A stretch of DNA of 64,000 nucleotides, taken from assembly GCA_948144175.1 (NCBI GenBank), contig CANXME010001258.1, positions 1,783,001 to 1,847,000 on the forward strand, given 5' to 3'. Made by a program: the position numbers and the translations under genes. The stretch is from Closterium sp. NIES-65. Taxonomy: Eukaryota; Streptophyta; Zygnematophyceae; Desmidiales; Closteriaceae. Under the pieces are notes generated by a model. The model did not search any database and was not told the DNA's origin. It saw nothing but the letters and a program-made list of their open reading frames with translations. Positions 1 through 10,691 of the stretch are shown here, one piece after another; position 1 is the stretch's first letter; each line of letters begins with the position of its first letter.

Positions 1-1060
1 CGCTACCACCTCCACCCGGCTTCTCGCGCTGCTCCTGCTGACGATTCGGCTTTGTCTGTGCAGCGTAACTCGCCTGCGGAAGGAACTCCGTGGGCTGCTC
101 TGCCTCCTGCATCGCCTCATCCTGGAGAATGTAGCTGGTAAGGGAGTCCTTATCGAGGGACTCACGTGTGCCGGGCACCATCGTAAACCGCTTCATTAGG
201 TTGTAGCTGCGCGGCAGGCCCTTGAGGACGTGGGTGATGTAGGATGTCGTCGAGTATTCGGCACCCACCATCCTCATCTCAGCTAGGATCCGTCGAGCTC
301 GGTTGCAGTAGTCCGTCGCCGACTCTTGCTCGCCCATACGAATGTGAGTCATCTTCTCCTCCAGCTGTCCGATGTACAGGTCGTCCCTAGCCTGGTACGT
401 CGACATGATGAAGTCCCATGCCTGGTGACCAGCATCCAGTTGCTCTCGACAGCTCCTGAGCGCTAGCTGCACCACCGGCGAGCAGCACCTCGAGATGACC
501 ATGAAGGTGAGCGGATGAGCAACACGAAACTCCCTGCGCAGCTTGACATCCTCATCGGGCGGAATTGGCACGGTGCCGTTGGCGAATCCCTTCAGCCCGG
601 CGACCTCCAGCTGAGGTTCGATCGACTCCCTCCAGGTGATGAGGTCCCGTCGACCTTGCAGCGGTGTGACGGTTATCCGGTCTGGCGAGAACTTGAAGTA
701 GCCATACGTCAGTGCAATAATGCCCACTGTCACATGCGTCGTCGCCGAGAGCCTTCCACCGCTTCGTAGAGGAGATTGACGTCGAACACCGACGTCGACA
801 CGCGAGCCGCCTGCAGCCGCTGTCGACCGCTCCACTCGCGCCTGGATTCCGTCGACACCACCGTAGACCTTGATCACCCCTCTCTGCCTCGTGCCTTTGC
901 TGCCGCTGACTCGTGCACCACCGTCGACCTCTTCGTCGACGCCACCTTCGTTGCGTACCGGTCGAGGAGATGCAGGACGGGAAGGGTGTTCCGTCACCCA
1001 CTGCGACTGGATGCCCAACTCGACGATCAGTAAGGGGATCGTCCCGTACTCGCCATCCAT
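1..1060 (-). CDS. Gag polyprotein of an LTR retrotransposon, partial (runs off the left edge)
   Basis: Reading leftward from an ATG at 1060 the frame stays open to base 1 (about 353 codons). The middle part resembles copia-type Gag (UBN2 class): a helical region with D-L-I-T-W-R-E-S, later Y-I-G-Q-L-E-E-K-M, then R-A-R-R-I-L-A-E-M and H-V-L-K-G-L-P-R-S-Y. The stretch before about base 690 is poorly conserved and rich in Val-Asp from GTCGAC hexamers, so the true start may lie further downstream. The protein would be the capsid precursor of the element whose 5' LTR is at 8060-9149. Leader and LTR are separated from it by the copia insertion at 1169-7986. Protease and pol should lie left of the window. 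Family-level assignment is firm; lineage is not. Confidence 0.75.
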   Translation of the reverse strand, partial: MDGEYGTIPLLIVELGIQSQWVTEHPSRPASPRPVRNEGGVDEEVDGGARVSGSKGTRQRGVIKVYGGVDGIQARVERSTAAAGGSRVDVGVRRQSPLRSGGRLSATTHVTVGIIALTYGYFKFSPDRITVTPLQGRRDLITWRESIEPQLEVAGLKGFANGTVPIPPDEDVKLRREFRVAHPLTFMVISRCCSPVVQLALRSCREQLDAGHQAWDFIMSTYQARDDLYIGQLEEKMTHIRMGEQESATDYCNRARRILAEMRMVGAEYSTTSYITHVLKGLPRSYNLMKRFTMVPGTRESLDKDSLTSYILQDEAMQEAEQPTEFLPQASYAAQTKPNRQQEQREKPGGGGS

Positions 1061-1168
1061 GTGGCGTTTCCTCGCATCACCCAAGCGTGTCTCTAAGGTG
1101 TCCCGCTACACCCACTTCAGCTATGGGGTCGACCATGGCGACAAACACTGCTGCCGGCCTACGAACGA
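1061..1168 (-). other. Leader of the edge LTR element, part next to gag
   Basis: Non-coding segment between the gag start and the left target duplication AACGA (1164-1168) of the nested copia element. It continues at 7987-8045 once that insertion is removed. No ORF of note. Confidence 0.6.
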
Positions 1169-1300
1169 TGTGAGAATAGTATGAAGGTATGATGATAATT
1201 AGGGCAAGGAGGGGGATACAAAGAAGTGTCAAGCAAAATTCTGTACCCCCTAAGGCTAAACCCACTACAGCCTAGATATCATTAAACATATAATTTGACA
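1169..1300 (-). repeat. 3' LTR of element 1
   Basis: 132 bp, TG...CA ends, about 97% identical to 7855-7986. On the minus strand it directly follows the PPT TATGGGGGTG. It contains the CCACTACAGCCTA block shared by all copia LTRs here. Confidence 0.92.
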
Positions 1301-1550
1301 CACCCCCATAGGCGAAGTGGGGGATAGCCAACACAAGAAACGGTCACAAGACCAGTCAAGAGAAGAAACAAAGCAAAACAAGCTCAGGGTGGATCACAAC
1401 GTCACCACGCATTCTGAGCACAAGCACAAGGCCACAAGGCCAGTTCACAAGCAGAGTTTTATATCTAGGTGAACAAGCAAGGCAGTAATCTCAACCTAGC
1501 AAGGGTAAGCATGCAGGTGCATGTATATATAGATCATAGTACAAGCAAAG
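1301..1550 (-). other. 3' untranslated region and PPT hairpin of element 1
   Basis: Between the RNase H stop and the 3' LTR. The PPT at 1301-1310 (TATGGGGGTG on the minus strand) can pair with an upstream CCCCCA, giving a 6-bp stem. The rest is non-coding and recognisably similar to 13625-13820, 43348-43620 and 50110-50380. Confidence 0.7.
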
Positions 1551-3612
1551 TCAAGAAGTGAGCAAGTGAGGCCAAGTAGGCACAAGACCTAGCATAGTAC
1601 AAAAGCGCTGATGATCACAAGGCTGAAGTGCCTTGGTGAAGATATCATCGGTGTTGGCCCGAGAGGCCACGTAAGCAAGGCGCAGCTGACCACGCTGCTG
1701 CAGCTCACGAGCAAGGAAGTAGCAAAGAGCAATGTGCTTCGTTCTGTGCTCCAGTCTGTGCTCCCAACACAAGGCCAGCATGGCCTTGTTGTCTACGTAC
1801 AGAACTGGAGGAGAACGAGGCGGCTCTCCTAGGTCAGTCAGCAGGTAGGTGAGCCACCGTAACTCCTGTGCAGCCATGGCCCCTGCGTAGATCTTAGCCT
1901 CACAGCTGGAGCTGAGAACAGAAGACGAGCGGGTAGACCGCCACGAAACAGAGCCAGAACCAAGGCTGAAGGTGTAACCCTGTGACGACCGCTGCGTAGC
2001 CAAGTCGTCAACCCAAGACGCGTCTGCGTGACCAGTGAGGACCACTGAACTCCGCCCTCCAAGCACGAGCCCCATGCCCGACGTACTGCACAAGTAGCAC
2101 AAAACCCTATTCGCTACAGCCATGTGCTCGGGTCGGTGTCTCCCAGGAGCGACATAGCGTGCAAAGATGCTAAGAGGGTATGCCAAGTCAGGTCGAGTGC
2201 AGGTCATCAGGTACATGAGGCAGCCAACAAGCTGTGGGTACGGGCTACTCCGCTCTATGGACTCATCCGAAGGCAGAGCTGAGAGCGAGTGGCGACTAGA
2301 CAGAGGAGTGGCCTAGGGCGAGGAGTACGTGAAGTCGAAGCGCTGAAGGACCTGCTTCCCCCTGTGTGACTGAGTCAGGGTAATGGTGCGTGGTGCTCTG
2401 TCTCGGGTGATCTGCATGCTAAGATAGCTGCGCAGTTCACCCAGATCTGTGCACGTGTGTCTCTTTTGCAGCTCGGACTTCACGTGGGCGAGTCCAGCAA
2501 TGTCAACAGTAGTAAAGACCAAGTCGTCGACGTACACGAGGATGTAGAACGGCGGCAAAGAGGTGTCAGTGCGTAGAAACAGCGACGGGTCGGTAGTAGA
2601 AGGAGCAAACCCAAGAGTCGCAAGTGTAGTCCTCAGTGTATCGTGCCACTCACGGGACGCCTGAAGGAGACCGTAGACTGGCCGCCGGAGGCTCCACTGG
2701 GTACCAGGAGGAAACGACCCAGTGAAGCCAGGTGGGCGGCGCAGCCAGATCTCCTTGTGCAGGCTGCCCTGTAGGAAAGCAGTGCTGAAGTCAAGAGAGT
2801 GAAGCTCGTAGTCGCGCCGAGCGGCTATGTGCAGCAGCACCCGAAGAGTGGTCATCTTCGGGGTGGGAGAGAAGGTCTGAAAATAGTCAACTCCCTGCCG
2901 CTGATTGAAGCCTTGAGCCACGTAACGCGCCTTGAAGACAGGCGGAGAAACCGGAGGCCGCTTCACCCTGAAATTCCACATGCCACTGACGATGTTCGCC
3001 CCAGGTGGGGGAACTTCGTCGACGTAGGTGCCTGTGGACTTCCAGGAAGCCATCTCTGCATCCATGGCTGACTGCCACTGAGAGGAGTAGGGACCCTCTA
3101 TCGCCTCTGCGTAAGAGCGCGGGGTCGGGATGTCTGGTGCATCCGGGTCTCCCTCAGGGGCAAATAGTATGGACACGAGATGAGGTAAAGCAGCAGCAAA
3201 ACACTGGAACTCCTCCTGCCTGTCCTCAAAGATCCGTTCTAAGAGCACACTCACCCCCGACAGACGGAGGACACACAGACTCAGACTCAGCAACAAGACT
3301 AGCAGCGTAGTCTAGACGACAGTGAGCAGCGAAGTCGACAAGCTCAGCAACCAAGGCAGACGCAGCAGTGGACTCAAAGGAAGGGTCAGTGACAACAGTA
3401 GCCAGGAGACGCGTGACAGTAGGACTAGCAGCACGAAGGGAGTCAGACTCCGGGTCAGCAAGGGCAGGAAGAGAGGATTCTGGAGGAGACGGCAAAGGGA
3501 CACACTGTGGAGCAGTGGAGTGACACAGTGCCATCTCATGCGTGCCCGGGACCGCAGGAGGACGCTGACGTGGAACACGACGACCGGCGCGACCAGCCCA
3601 AACAGGCGACAC
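1551..3612 (-). pseudogene. Copia reverse transcriptase and RNase H, broken (element 1)
   Basis: RNase H lies at 1551-2216 and RT at 2313-3296, in separate frames. The RT keeps F-R-V-K-R-P and K-A-R-Y-V-A-Q-G-F, the S-T-A-F-L-Q-G motif and the catalytic Y-V-D-D near 2530. RNase H keeps G-H-A-D-A-S-W and V-D-N-K-A-M. Frame breaks occur near 2300 and 3300, where a further frame (3226-3612) carries the proline-rich start of the linker. The enzyme would copy the element RNA in virus-like particles, but this copy cannot make one polyprotein. Confidence 0.85.
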
Positions 3613-4532
3613 AGGACGAGACTCAGGCTCACGACGCTCAGCAAGACCCCCAATAGGACCAGTGTAGGGAGAAGGAGCAGCAGTGGGGAGGCCAGCTGTA
3701 ACTGTGACTCAGAGTGGACAGGCTGTGGACACTCTAAGGAAGGAGCAGGACCAGTAGAAGGCGGAAGACCAAGAACCTGCTCAAGGAGCGGAACGAAGTA
3801 TGGTCGTGGCCGGGTAGCACCTCCACAACCAGTAGGGAGAGCACCAGCACCCCCAGCGCTAGCTCCGACCCCAGCAGCTCCACCAGCTCCAGCAGCACTA
3901 CCAGCCGCTCCAATAGCGCCAACTCCAGCACCCACAGGAGCACCGGCTCCAGCAACACCTCCAGCTCTAGCACCTCCAAAAGCTCCAGCTCTAGCAGGAC
4001 CACCAGAAGACGCAGCAGCTCTAGCACCAGGAGCACCACCAGGCCCTGTAGCTCCAGTACCTCCAGTACGAGCACCTCCGGGACCCGTGGCTCCAGCACC
4101 CCCAGTAGCATTAGACCCTCTAGCTCCGGCAGCACCACCAGCTCCAGCAGCACGGCTCCAGCGCCGAGCAAACCACTCGCGCAGCTCCTGTGGAGAGGGT
4201 GGCTCCCACCGGGACGAAGCACCCGAAGGACCTCCAGGCCTAGCACCACCAAACTCCACACGCGCAGGCTAAGCACCCTCAGGCTGCGCAACCCCAGACT
4301 CAGCAACCCCAGGCTCAACACCCCCAGGCTCAGCACCCCCAGGCTCAGCACCCTCACGCTCAGCACCCCCAGGCTCAGCACCCCCAGGCTCAGCACCCCC
4401 AGGCTCAGCACCCCCAGGCTCCGCACGCTCGGGCTCAGCACCCCCAGACCCGGCACCTGCAGGCTCAGCACCCCTAGCAGCACCAGAGTCAACAGCTACC
4501 TCGACAGGCTCGACTGCGTCTACCTGGGACAC
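3613..4532 (-). pseudogene. Repeat linker between integrase and RT of element 1
   Basis: Low-complexity coding DNA made of Gly-Ala-rich repeats (about 3840-4160) and a 15-bp array translating as repeated AEPGG units (about 4270-4480). It matches the linker of the intact element at about 16390-16640, where it is in frame with pol. A conserved anchor, P-Q-E-L-R-E-W-F-A-R-R, lies near 4170-4200. The array has several frames here. Confidence 0.75.
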
Positions 4533-4534
4533 AC

Positions 4535-5625
4535 CTGAGGGGGCAGGACCCTGAAGGGGGAGGGGGTCTACCGGGGGGGGACCTGGCGCGAGGAAGAGCG
4601 GCGGGGGGGGGGGGGGGGGGGGAGGGAGGCGCCACGGTAGGGGAAGAGACGATAGTAAGGAACCGACTCGTCAAACGTGACGTCCTGGGAGGACAGAACA
4701 CGGCGCGAGGTGGGGTGGTAAAACCGCCAACCAGGCGTGTCAGGGGGGAAGCCAAGGAAGACGCACGGAACAGCACGAGAGGACAGCTTGTCCGCAGACA
4801 AGTCGCGGACGAAAGCTCGAGATCCCAAGACACGGAACGGAGACGCATCGCCAACCTTCCCCGTCCACTGCAGAGTAGGGAAGGTCTCCTGCACGGAGAC
4901 CCGGGGCTGAAGGTTGATCTGATGCGCCGCGTACTGAACCGCGAACGGCCACAGAAAATGGGGAGCAGCCGCATGGATCATGGACGTACGAGTGACGTCC
5001 ATGACCATGCCAATGCGGCGCTCTGCAATCCCATTTTCCTGTGGAGAAGCCGGAAGCGTGAACGTCTGGCGGATGCCTCGTGCACGATCGAAGGCTCACA
5101 GAAGGTCGGAGGAAAACTCTCCACCTCTGTCGAGGTGCAGACGTAGAACTGGAAAGTCCAAGCCGAAACTCTCTTTGAGATGGAGACAGGCAGCGCGGAT
5201 CCAGTCGATCAACACCGCAGTGACCTCACCCTTGCTGCACAAGGGGAAGACTGTGGTGTAACGCGAGTATTCGTCAACCACCAGCAGGAAGTAACGCTCG
5301 TGACCCTATCCACGGACGCGGGCTGGGCCCCACACGTCCATGTGGAGAGTCTATAGCGGAGCCTCTGTCGGAGGAAACTCGGAGGAGTGAGGAGCGGCGC
5401 GCTGCCGCCCCTCGACGCAGGGCACGCAGGTAGGGGCAGGCCCCGGGGGAAGGGGAGGGAGGGACCGGGGGAGACCAGAGATAAGGACACGGGAGGCCAT
5501 ACCTCGGAGATGAGGCAGTGAGGGGTGACCAAGGCGGTGGTGCCAGAGGAGAGTCTGGTGAGAGAGGAGACGACACGAGCAGGGGGCAGACTCAGGACCA
5601 GACCTGGACGCTGCAGCAAAACACC
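4535..5625 (-). pseudogene. Copia integrase, broken (element 1)
   Basis: Pieces of the DDE integrase core in three frames: V-D-E-Y-S-R-Y-T-T-V-F-P near 5270, L-D-R-G-G-E-F near 5130, and the region after the catalytic Glu (M-V-M-D-V-T-R-T-S-M) from 5008 down to 4568. The D of the H-S-D-R-G-G-E motif is kept, though S has become L. A run of 20 G at 4603-4622 disrupts the C-terminal frame. Upstream, the L-W-H-H-R-L-G-H zinc-binding motif is visible near 5560. Non-functional as it stands. Confidence 0.8.
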
Positions 5626-6530
5626 TGACCCGACGCAGCTACCCGACCAGACGCAGCAACCGGAGGAGACTTAGTAGTCAGTGTGTACAGGCTCGACCCC
5701 GGCTGACGGGTAAACGTGGCCAAGTGGCGGCTCGTCCGAGCACACGTGTAGTGGGTCACTCGCTGACTCGCAGGAGTGAACTGGTCAACCCCCCCATCCT
5801 GTAGGTCAGCACCACTCACCAAGTTCGTAGAGAATGAGGGGAGGTAAAGACCTAACAGGGAGCCAGAAGGGGCCGCCGGACACGGTAGGACAGTGGAGTA
5901 GTGAGCAAGGACAGGACCCCCAGAGGGGTCTGCCAGGGAGACTGCAACCGGCCGACTAAGCGGCGTGAGTATGGTGCGGTCTCTAAAGAAGGAGCGGGAA
6001 GCACGCGAGTCAAGGGTGAAGGTGTGCGAGACCGCAGCAGGCGCAGCACCGGAGAGAGCAGACTCACCAGCACCTAGAGCAGCAGCCTCACCAACACCTG
6101 GAGCGGGAGACGCACGAGCACCTAGAGCAGCAGCCTCACCGACACCTGGAGCAGGAGACACACCAGCACCTAGAGCAGTAGCCTCACCAGCACCTAGAGC
6201 AGTAGCCTCACTAGCACCTAGAGCAGCAGACTGGATACCGGGGTCAGGCGGCACACACAGGTGACAGGCACCCTCAGCACTAGTAGACAATGCATACATG
6301 GCAGTGAGGATAGCATCATAGTCAAGACCAAAGATATCTACCCTCTGCCTAAGCAGCTCCAGCCAGGAGGGGAGCTCAGCGGCGTCGCCAAACTCTGTAC
6401 GCCAAGCGTCGCTCAGACGGGCAAAGCAGCGGGACTCTGTGTGACCAGGTGTCCCGCAAGGCTGACCAGTCTAGACACCCGTGCGAATGACGTACGGGCA
6501 GCGAGCAGTACGCAGTGACCCTCTACTGTG
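5592..6530 (-). pseudogene. Copia gag C-terminus and aspartic protease, broken (element 1)
   Basis: The frame at 5592-6299 carries the protease. The active-site motif reads D-S-R-A-S (6011-5997) where the other copies have D-S-G-A-S, so the catalytic Gly is lost. Upstream, in another frame, lies the gag zinc knuckle (Cys, 13 residues, Cys-G-T-P-G-His, then Cys) followed by D-Y-D-A-I-L-T-A-M-Y. Imperfect GLGAGEA-type repeats occupy 6060-6230. Confidence 0.8.
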
Positions 6531-6531
6531 A

Positions 6532-6810
6532 GCGTACCACTCACAAAGCCGCTGGGACGAAAGAGCTTCGCGGGGACAACGCTGCAGCTGCACCTGGCCA
6601 CTACCAGAAGCTCCCGAACTACCCACTCCAAGACGACTCCCACTACGACCACCCCGACAACCCCAACTAGCGTACCACTCACGAAGCTTCTGGGGCGTTA
6701 GGGTCGCACGCGGACGGCCCTAGAGCTGGATCTGGCCACGCCAGGAGCAGCAATAGCAGCAGTAACAGCAGTAGCAGTAGTAGCAGCGGTAGCAGCAGTA
6801 GCAGCGGGAG
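6532..6810 (-). repeat. Tandem duplication of a 138-bp gag segment (element 1)
   Basis: The block coding for L-x-E-W-Y-A begins at 6532 and again at 6670. The same duplication with the same 138-bp spacing occurs in the element at 49978 onward (55971 and 56109), so the two belong to one subfamily. Confidence 0.7.
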
Positions 6811-7854
6811 CAGCAGTAATAGCAGTAGCAGCAGTAGCAGTAGTAACATCCGTAGCAGCAGTAGCAACGGTAGCAGCGCGGGCAATGAAGTGCTCACCGG
6901 TGGTGGGAAGGGCAGGCGCAAGACAGCGGCGACGGCTGGGCCGCTATAGCTGAAGGGCGGGGCCGCAACCGCGGCAGGGAGCTCCGCGGCAGCTGCTGCA
7001 GGGGGGGGCCATGACTGCGGCCAGGGGCGGCTGCTCCAGGGGCCCGGGGTGGCTGCTGCAGTGGCGGCTGCTCCAGGGGCCAGGGGCGGCTGCTCTAGGG
7101 GCCAGAGGCGGCTGCTGCAGGGGCGGCTGCTCCAGGGGCCAGGGGCGGTTGCTGCAGTGGCGGCTGCTCCAGGGGCCAGGGGAGGCTGCTGCAGGGGCGG
7201 CTGCTCCAGAGGCCATGGGCGGCTGCTGCAGGGGCGGCTGCTCGAGGGGCTAGGGGCGGCTGCTCCAGGGGCCAGGGGCGGCTGCTGCAGTGGCGGCTGC
7301 TGCAGTGGCGGCTGCTCCAGGGGCCAGGGGCGGCTGCTGCAGTGGCGGCTGCTCGAGGGGCTAGGGGCGGCTGCAGCAAGTAGCAGCAGCGGCAGCAAGT
7401 AGAACCAGCTGCAGCAAGTAGAAGCAGTGGTAGAGCAGCAGCACAGGCGCAGTGCAGCGTGCAGGCCTGGCGTGGGTTGTACTGGCCGCGCGCGGGCCTG
7501 ACGTGGCATGTACGGGCTGCGCGAATACCTAGCGCGGACTGTACGGGCCGCTCTCGGGCCTAACGTGGCCTGTACGGGCTGCGCTAACGCCTAGCGCTGA
7601 CTGTACAGGCCGCGCGCGGGCGTGGCGCGGGCTGTACGGGCGGCGCGAAGGCCAGACGGGGGCTGTACGGGCTGCTCGCGGGCTATGCGCGACAGGACAG
7701 GGCAGGGCTGCGGGGCAGCGAAAATCGATGCACCTAAGGGAGCATTTCGGGCAGAAAAAAGCAGAGAACGCGCTTCGGGCAGGAACACGGAAGGTTTAAT
7801 GGTGGGCCCTCAAAAATTCGTCCTAGGCTAGGAACGTCCTAGCTCTTAATACTA
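6730..7854 (-). repeat. GC-rich leader of element 1 with (AGC)n and CAGGGGC repeats
   Basis: About 6730-6880 is interrupted (AGC)n. About 7000-7375 is a degenerate tandem array of GGCGGCTGCTCCAGGGGC-like units. About 7440-7700 has longer imperfect repeats of a GGCCTGACGTGG / CTGTACGGGC type. This is the position of the GC-rich leader also seen at 19830-20690 and 62823-63627. The long open frames across it are composition artefacts. The last bases before 7855 are the primer-binding site. Confidence 0.7.
7842..7854 (-). promoter_or_regulatory. Primer-binding site of element 1
   Basis: Directly after the 5' LTR on the minus strand the sequence is TAGTATTAAGAGC, a degenerate match to the plant initiator-Met complement TGGTATCAGAGC. 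Confidence 0.5.
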
Positions 7855-7986
7855 TGTGAGAATAGTATGAAGGTATGATGATAATAAGGGCAAGGAGGGG
7901 GATACAAAGAAGTGTCGAGCAAAATTTTGTACCCCCTAAGGCTAAACCCACTACAGCCTAGATAACATTAAACATATAATTTGACA
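7855..7986 (-). repeat. 5' LTR of element 1
   Basis: 132 bp with TG...CA ends, partner of 1169-1300. Target duplication AACGA follows at 7987-7991. Confidence 0.92.
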
Positions 7987-8045
7987 AACGACTTAGTAGG
8001 TGCAAAAGTCGGCTCCAATCTGAAGGTAATCTGCGGGGCCGTCCA
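7987..8045 (-). other. Leader of the edge LTR element, part next to its PBS
   Basis: Short non-coding leader joined to 1061-1168 before the element-1 insertion. Begins with the right copy of AACGA. Confidence 0.6.
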
Positions 8046-8059
8046 CGCTCATCGCACCA
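8046..8059 (-). promoter_or_regulatory. Primer-binding site of the edge LTR element
   Basis: Immediately adjacent to the LTR, the minus strand reads TGGTGCGATGAGCG. The leading TGG pairs with a tRNA CCA end; the rest does not match initiator-Met, so another tRNA is implied. This fixes the orientation: the LTR is the 5' LTR of a leftward-reading element, consistent with gag at 1-1060. Confidence 0.55.
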
Positions 8060-9149
8060 TGCGGAGAGTCACTCTACAACGGTAGTGAGCTAGACTACGG
8101 GGGTTGGCACGAACTGCTAGGAGTGATCGTAGCTTTGCTTAGTTCCTTAGTGCTTGCGCATTCACGGGAGAAATCGGCAAGAGTTTCACTAGCAATGTCG
8201 AAATTACAGAATGATTGAACAAGCAATGACAGAATGACTATATCAGGCACCTAGCAACCCTGCAGTTAGCCTAGTCGACCGCCAGCACAGTCAGTCCACC
8301 GCCTGCCAGCGTTGCGTAGAGGAGCAGCGCTACCACTGCGGAAAGGCGACCTGCCAACAGAGCAGGTCGACGGCGTACCAACGCTGCAACAGAGCGGCTG
8401 TCCAGAGTTGCCCCGTAGAACACAGCAGTGCGCACGCTTGCAGGTGCGCGTAGACGATTGGCCCGACTTGCCTTGTTGGGCATCTGTCAGGTGTCGTCTG
8501 CGCCTGACGAGCCACATCAACTTCGGGATACCAGCTCGCAGTCGCCTTCGTCATCGCGACCTCGACGACGTTTGCGTGCCTCCGCAGAACTCGTCGAGCA
8601 GGTTACCCGTTCGACCCCCAGGTGCTTCCGGTCGACCACCACTACTTCTGGTCGACCACCAGGTCCCTCTGGTCGACCACCAGGTCCCTCTGGTCGACCA
8701 CCAGGTGCCCCTGGTCGACCACAGCTCCTGTCGAGCTACCCCCTAGTTGACGGACCCCTTCCGTCGACCAGAACAGTCAGCGGTTGTCGCCGAGCTCCCC
8801 TCGTCGACCGCTGCTCACTTGTCAGGTCGACGGACTGCTCCATCGACCTCCCAGTCGAACTGCAGGTCAACGGAGACCTCCCCGTTGAGCTGCAGGTCGA
8901 CGGACTGCTCCATCGACCTCTCGATCAAACTGAAACTCCTGGTCGACGGCCCACCCGTCGCCCAGACCTGTCAGTTGCAGGTGTCGAGCTCCCTAGTCAA
9001 CAGCAATACCACAGCGGTCCCCGGCAGCTCGACGAAGCCTGTCGAGCAGCTCTCCCACTGTAAATGGTCGGCTGGTACCCCCGTACACCCGACCAAGTCG
9101 TTGGCGTTGCCCAAGCGAGGGCGGGGCCAACACTCCACTCCCGTTAATA
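8060..9149 (-). repeat. 5' LTR, about 1.09 kb, of the GTCGAC-rich family
   Basis: Family member shared with 47750-48916, 51619-52683 and 63628-64000. The plus strand begins TGCGGAGA and shares GAGCTAGACTACGGG and GTTTCACTAG blocks with them. The distal end, near CCCGTTAATA, corresponds to CCCGTTGACA in the copy at 51619, so the terminal dinucleotide has mutated. About a dozen exact GTCGAC hexamers lie between 8270 and 8960. Boundary at 9149 is approximate. Confidence 0.7.
8630..8733. repeat. Five-copy 20-21-bp tandem repeat in the GTCGAC-rich LTR
   Basis: Units start at 8630, 8650, 8671, 8692 and 8713, each beginning GGTCGACCAC and mostly continuing CAGGTCCCTCT. Probably replication-slippage expansion inside the LTR. 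Confidence 0.85.
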
Positions 9150-10161
9150 GAGTGATGGGTTTGGGGTTGACTGTGCGACACATTCCCCGTTTTTCTGCTT
9201 CAATTGCAAAACAAATTGCTGGGGACTTGAGACTTTCGGAAATATGAAACATTCGCTGGTACTTTAGCTTCGGCCCCGAACCAGTTTCCGTACCTAGATA
9301 GTTCGGAAACAACCCGCGACTTGTTTTTTCCTCGCACCCCTTGCTTCACTCCTCGTCAACTTCTGTACCTTGCTATCCAATCCTAGCCTAGCACTATTCA
9401 CCAAGTGCAAAACAAATGAAGTACTTGAGATCCTGGGGGCGCCGCCAAGTTTAGGGAATAAGCACATGTGCCTGTGAAACGTGAGAAATCTGAGAATTGT
9501 TTTTCAATGTACCACATTGAAGCCCTCAATAAGTTAAACACAACCGTGAAACGTTCACATGAGATCGTGCATGAAAACCAGGCGAAAATAGCCACAATTC
9601 GCTCTGCAACCGCATATTTGCATCCAGAAGCATCGCACATGTCAGGGCTGACGTGAACTGCCGTATGGCCCAATCATATGGTGATGCACTGCCAGGCAGG
9701 TGCATTCCATCTGAACCCTCTAGAAGTGGGTGGAACGTTCCCTGCCAGCGCAGTGTTTAGAGTGCCACGCAAGATCCTCTGCGGGATTAGGCTGGGGTTT
9801 CTTGTCGGCCATTGACGAGCCGACGGGGTCCTCTGCGTTGTTCATTTGTGCACTCATTCTTGCGTCTTTCATTCAGTTTCCCATTCTCTCCAGCCTGAGT
9901 GCGGAAGCCATGGCAGAATTTACTGGCACCGTCTTTTCAAGAAGAAGCCTAGACCCGCGTTAGGAGTTACCGCTGACTGCTGGTGTAGCCGTGTCCCACC
10001 GGAGCCTCCAGAGCCGCCACAGCCTCCTGCGCCACCTACCCCTCCTACTCCTCCTATTCCTCCAACGCCTCCCGCTCTTCTTGCTCCTCCGAATCCGCCT
10101 GCTCCGGACTACCTGGGCAGTCGGCCCGTCGTCACGCTCCTGCTGCCATTAGCATCACGAG
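9150..10161. other. No recognisable gene
   Basis: Single-copy-looking sequence without conserved ORFs. 9980-10110 is a CCTCCT-rich tract giving a proline/leucine-rich reading in several frames, probably low complexity. Confidence 0.5.
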
Positions 10162-10691
10162 GTGGCTCGGCGAGTGCATCAAGCCCTGCATAAGGCCCCG
10201 GTTCAGAAGGCAGGCGAGAGCTCGATGCTCGTGCTCGATTCGTATGGCGGTCACTCCACGGGCGAGGTGAAGAAGAGCTTTGCCGAGCTTAATATCGCTC
10301 CGGCGGTGATCCTGGGGGTTGTACGGCGGAGGTACAGCCCCCGGACGTGTCGGTTAATAAGAGCTTCAATGCTTGCGTCTGACAGCAATATCAGAGATGG
10401 TTCAAGGATGACGGCATGGAGAAGTTGACACCTGCAAGTGAGATAGACACGGTTTTCAACACATGCGAGCGTTTGTTGCTTCCCCCCCTCCATTGATCTA
10501 ACCGCGCCCCCCCCCCCCCCCCTCTTTCATGTGGTCCCATCAGTAACGCGCTTGATAGGAGTGAGGACGGGCTCGCCATGGCGCACAGGAGGAGCCAATT
10601 GTCCCACGAAGTGGACGTCGACGACGAAGTCCCCACCGATAGCTTCTGGGGCAACAACTGCAAGGAGCCCGAGTCTAACGAGGAAGACTAG
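10162..10691 (+). pseudogene. Pogo-type (DDE_1) transposase C-terminal remnant
   Basis: Residues from about 10218 read L-V-L-D-S-Y-G-G-H-S-T-G-E-V-K, the second catalytic Asp region of DDE_1 transposases, where the family has L-x-x-D-x-F-x-x-H. After a 1-nt frameshift near 10316 the reading continues G-C-T-A-E-V-Q-P-P-D-V-S-V-N-K-S-F, the family's G-G-x-T-x-x-L-Q-P-x-D-V-x-x-N-K block, followed by an in-frame TGA near 10380. A C16 homopolymer (10507-10522) breaks the frame again. The tail S-N-A-L-D-R-S-E-D-G-L ending E-S-N-E-E-D and stop at 10691 matches the C-terminus typical of these proteins. No terminal inverted repeats found. The role would have been cut-and-paste transposition or a domesticated derivative. 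Confidence 0.65.

Larger units (their letters stand above)
1169..7986 (-). mobile_element. Ty1/copia LTR retrotransposon, degenerate (element 1)
   Basis: A full-length insertion bounded by 132-bp LTRs and perfect 5-bp target duplications AACGA at 1164-1168 and 7987-7991. Order on the minus strand: 5' LTR, PBS-like TAGTATTAAGAGC, GC-rich leader, gag remnant, protease, integrase, repeat linker, RT, RNase H, PPT, 3' LTR. The gene order places it in copia. The two LTRs differ at four positions by eye. The coding part is broken into several frames, and the N-terminal gag domain seen in the young element at 19216-19752 is not recognisable, so it is probably non-autonomous. It interrupts the leader of the edge element. 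Confidence 0.92.

Noticed and set aside
6740..7400. CRISPR-like or satellite array
   Set aside because: Units are degenerate, adjoining and trinucleotide-based, with no spacer structure; this is a retroelement leader.
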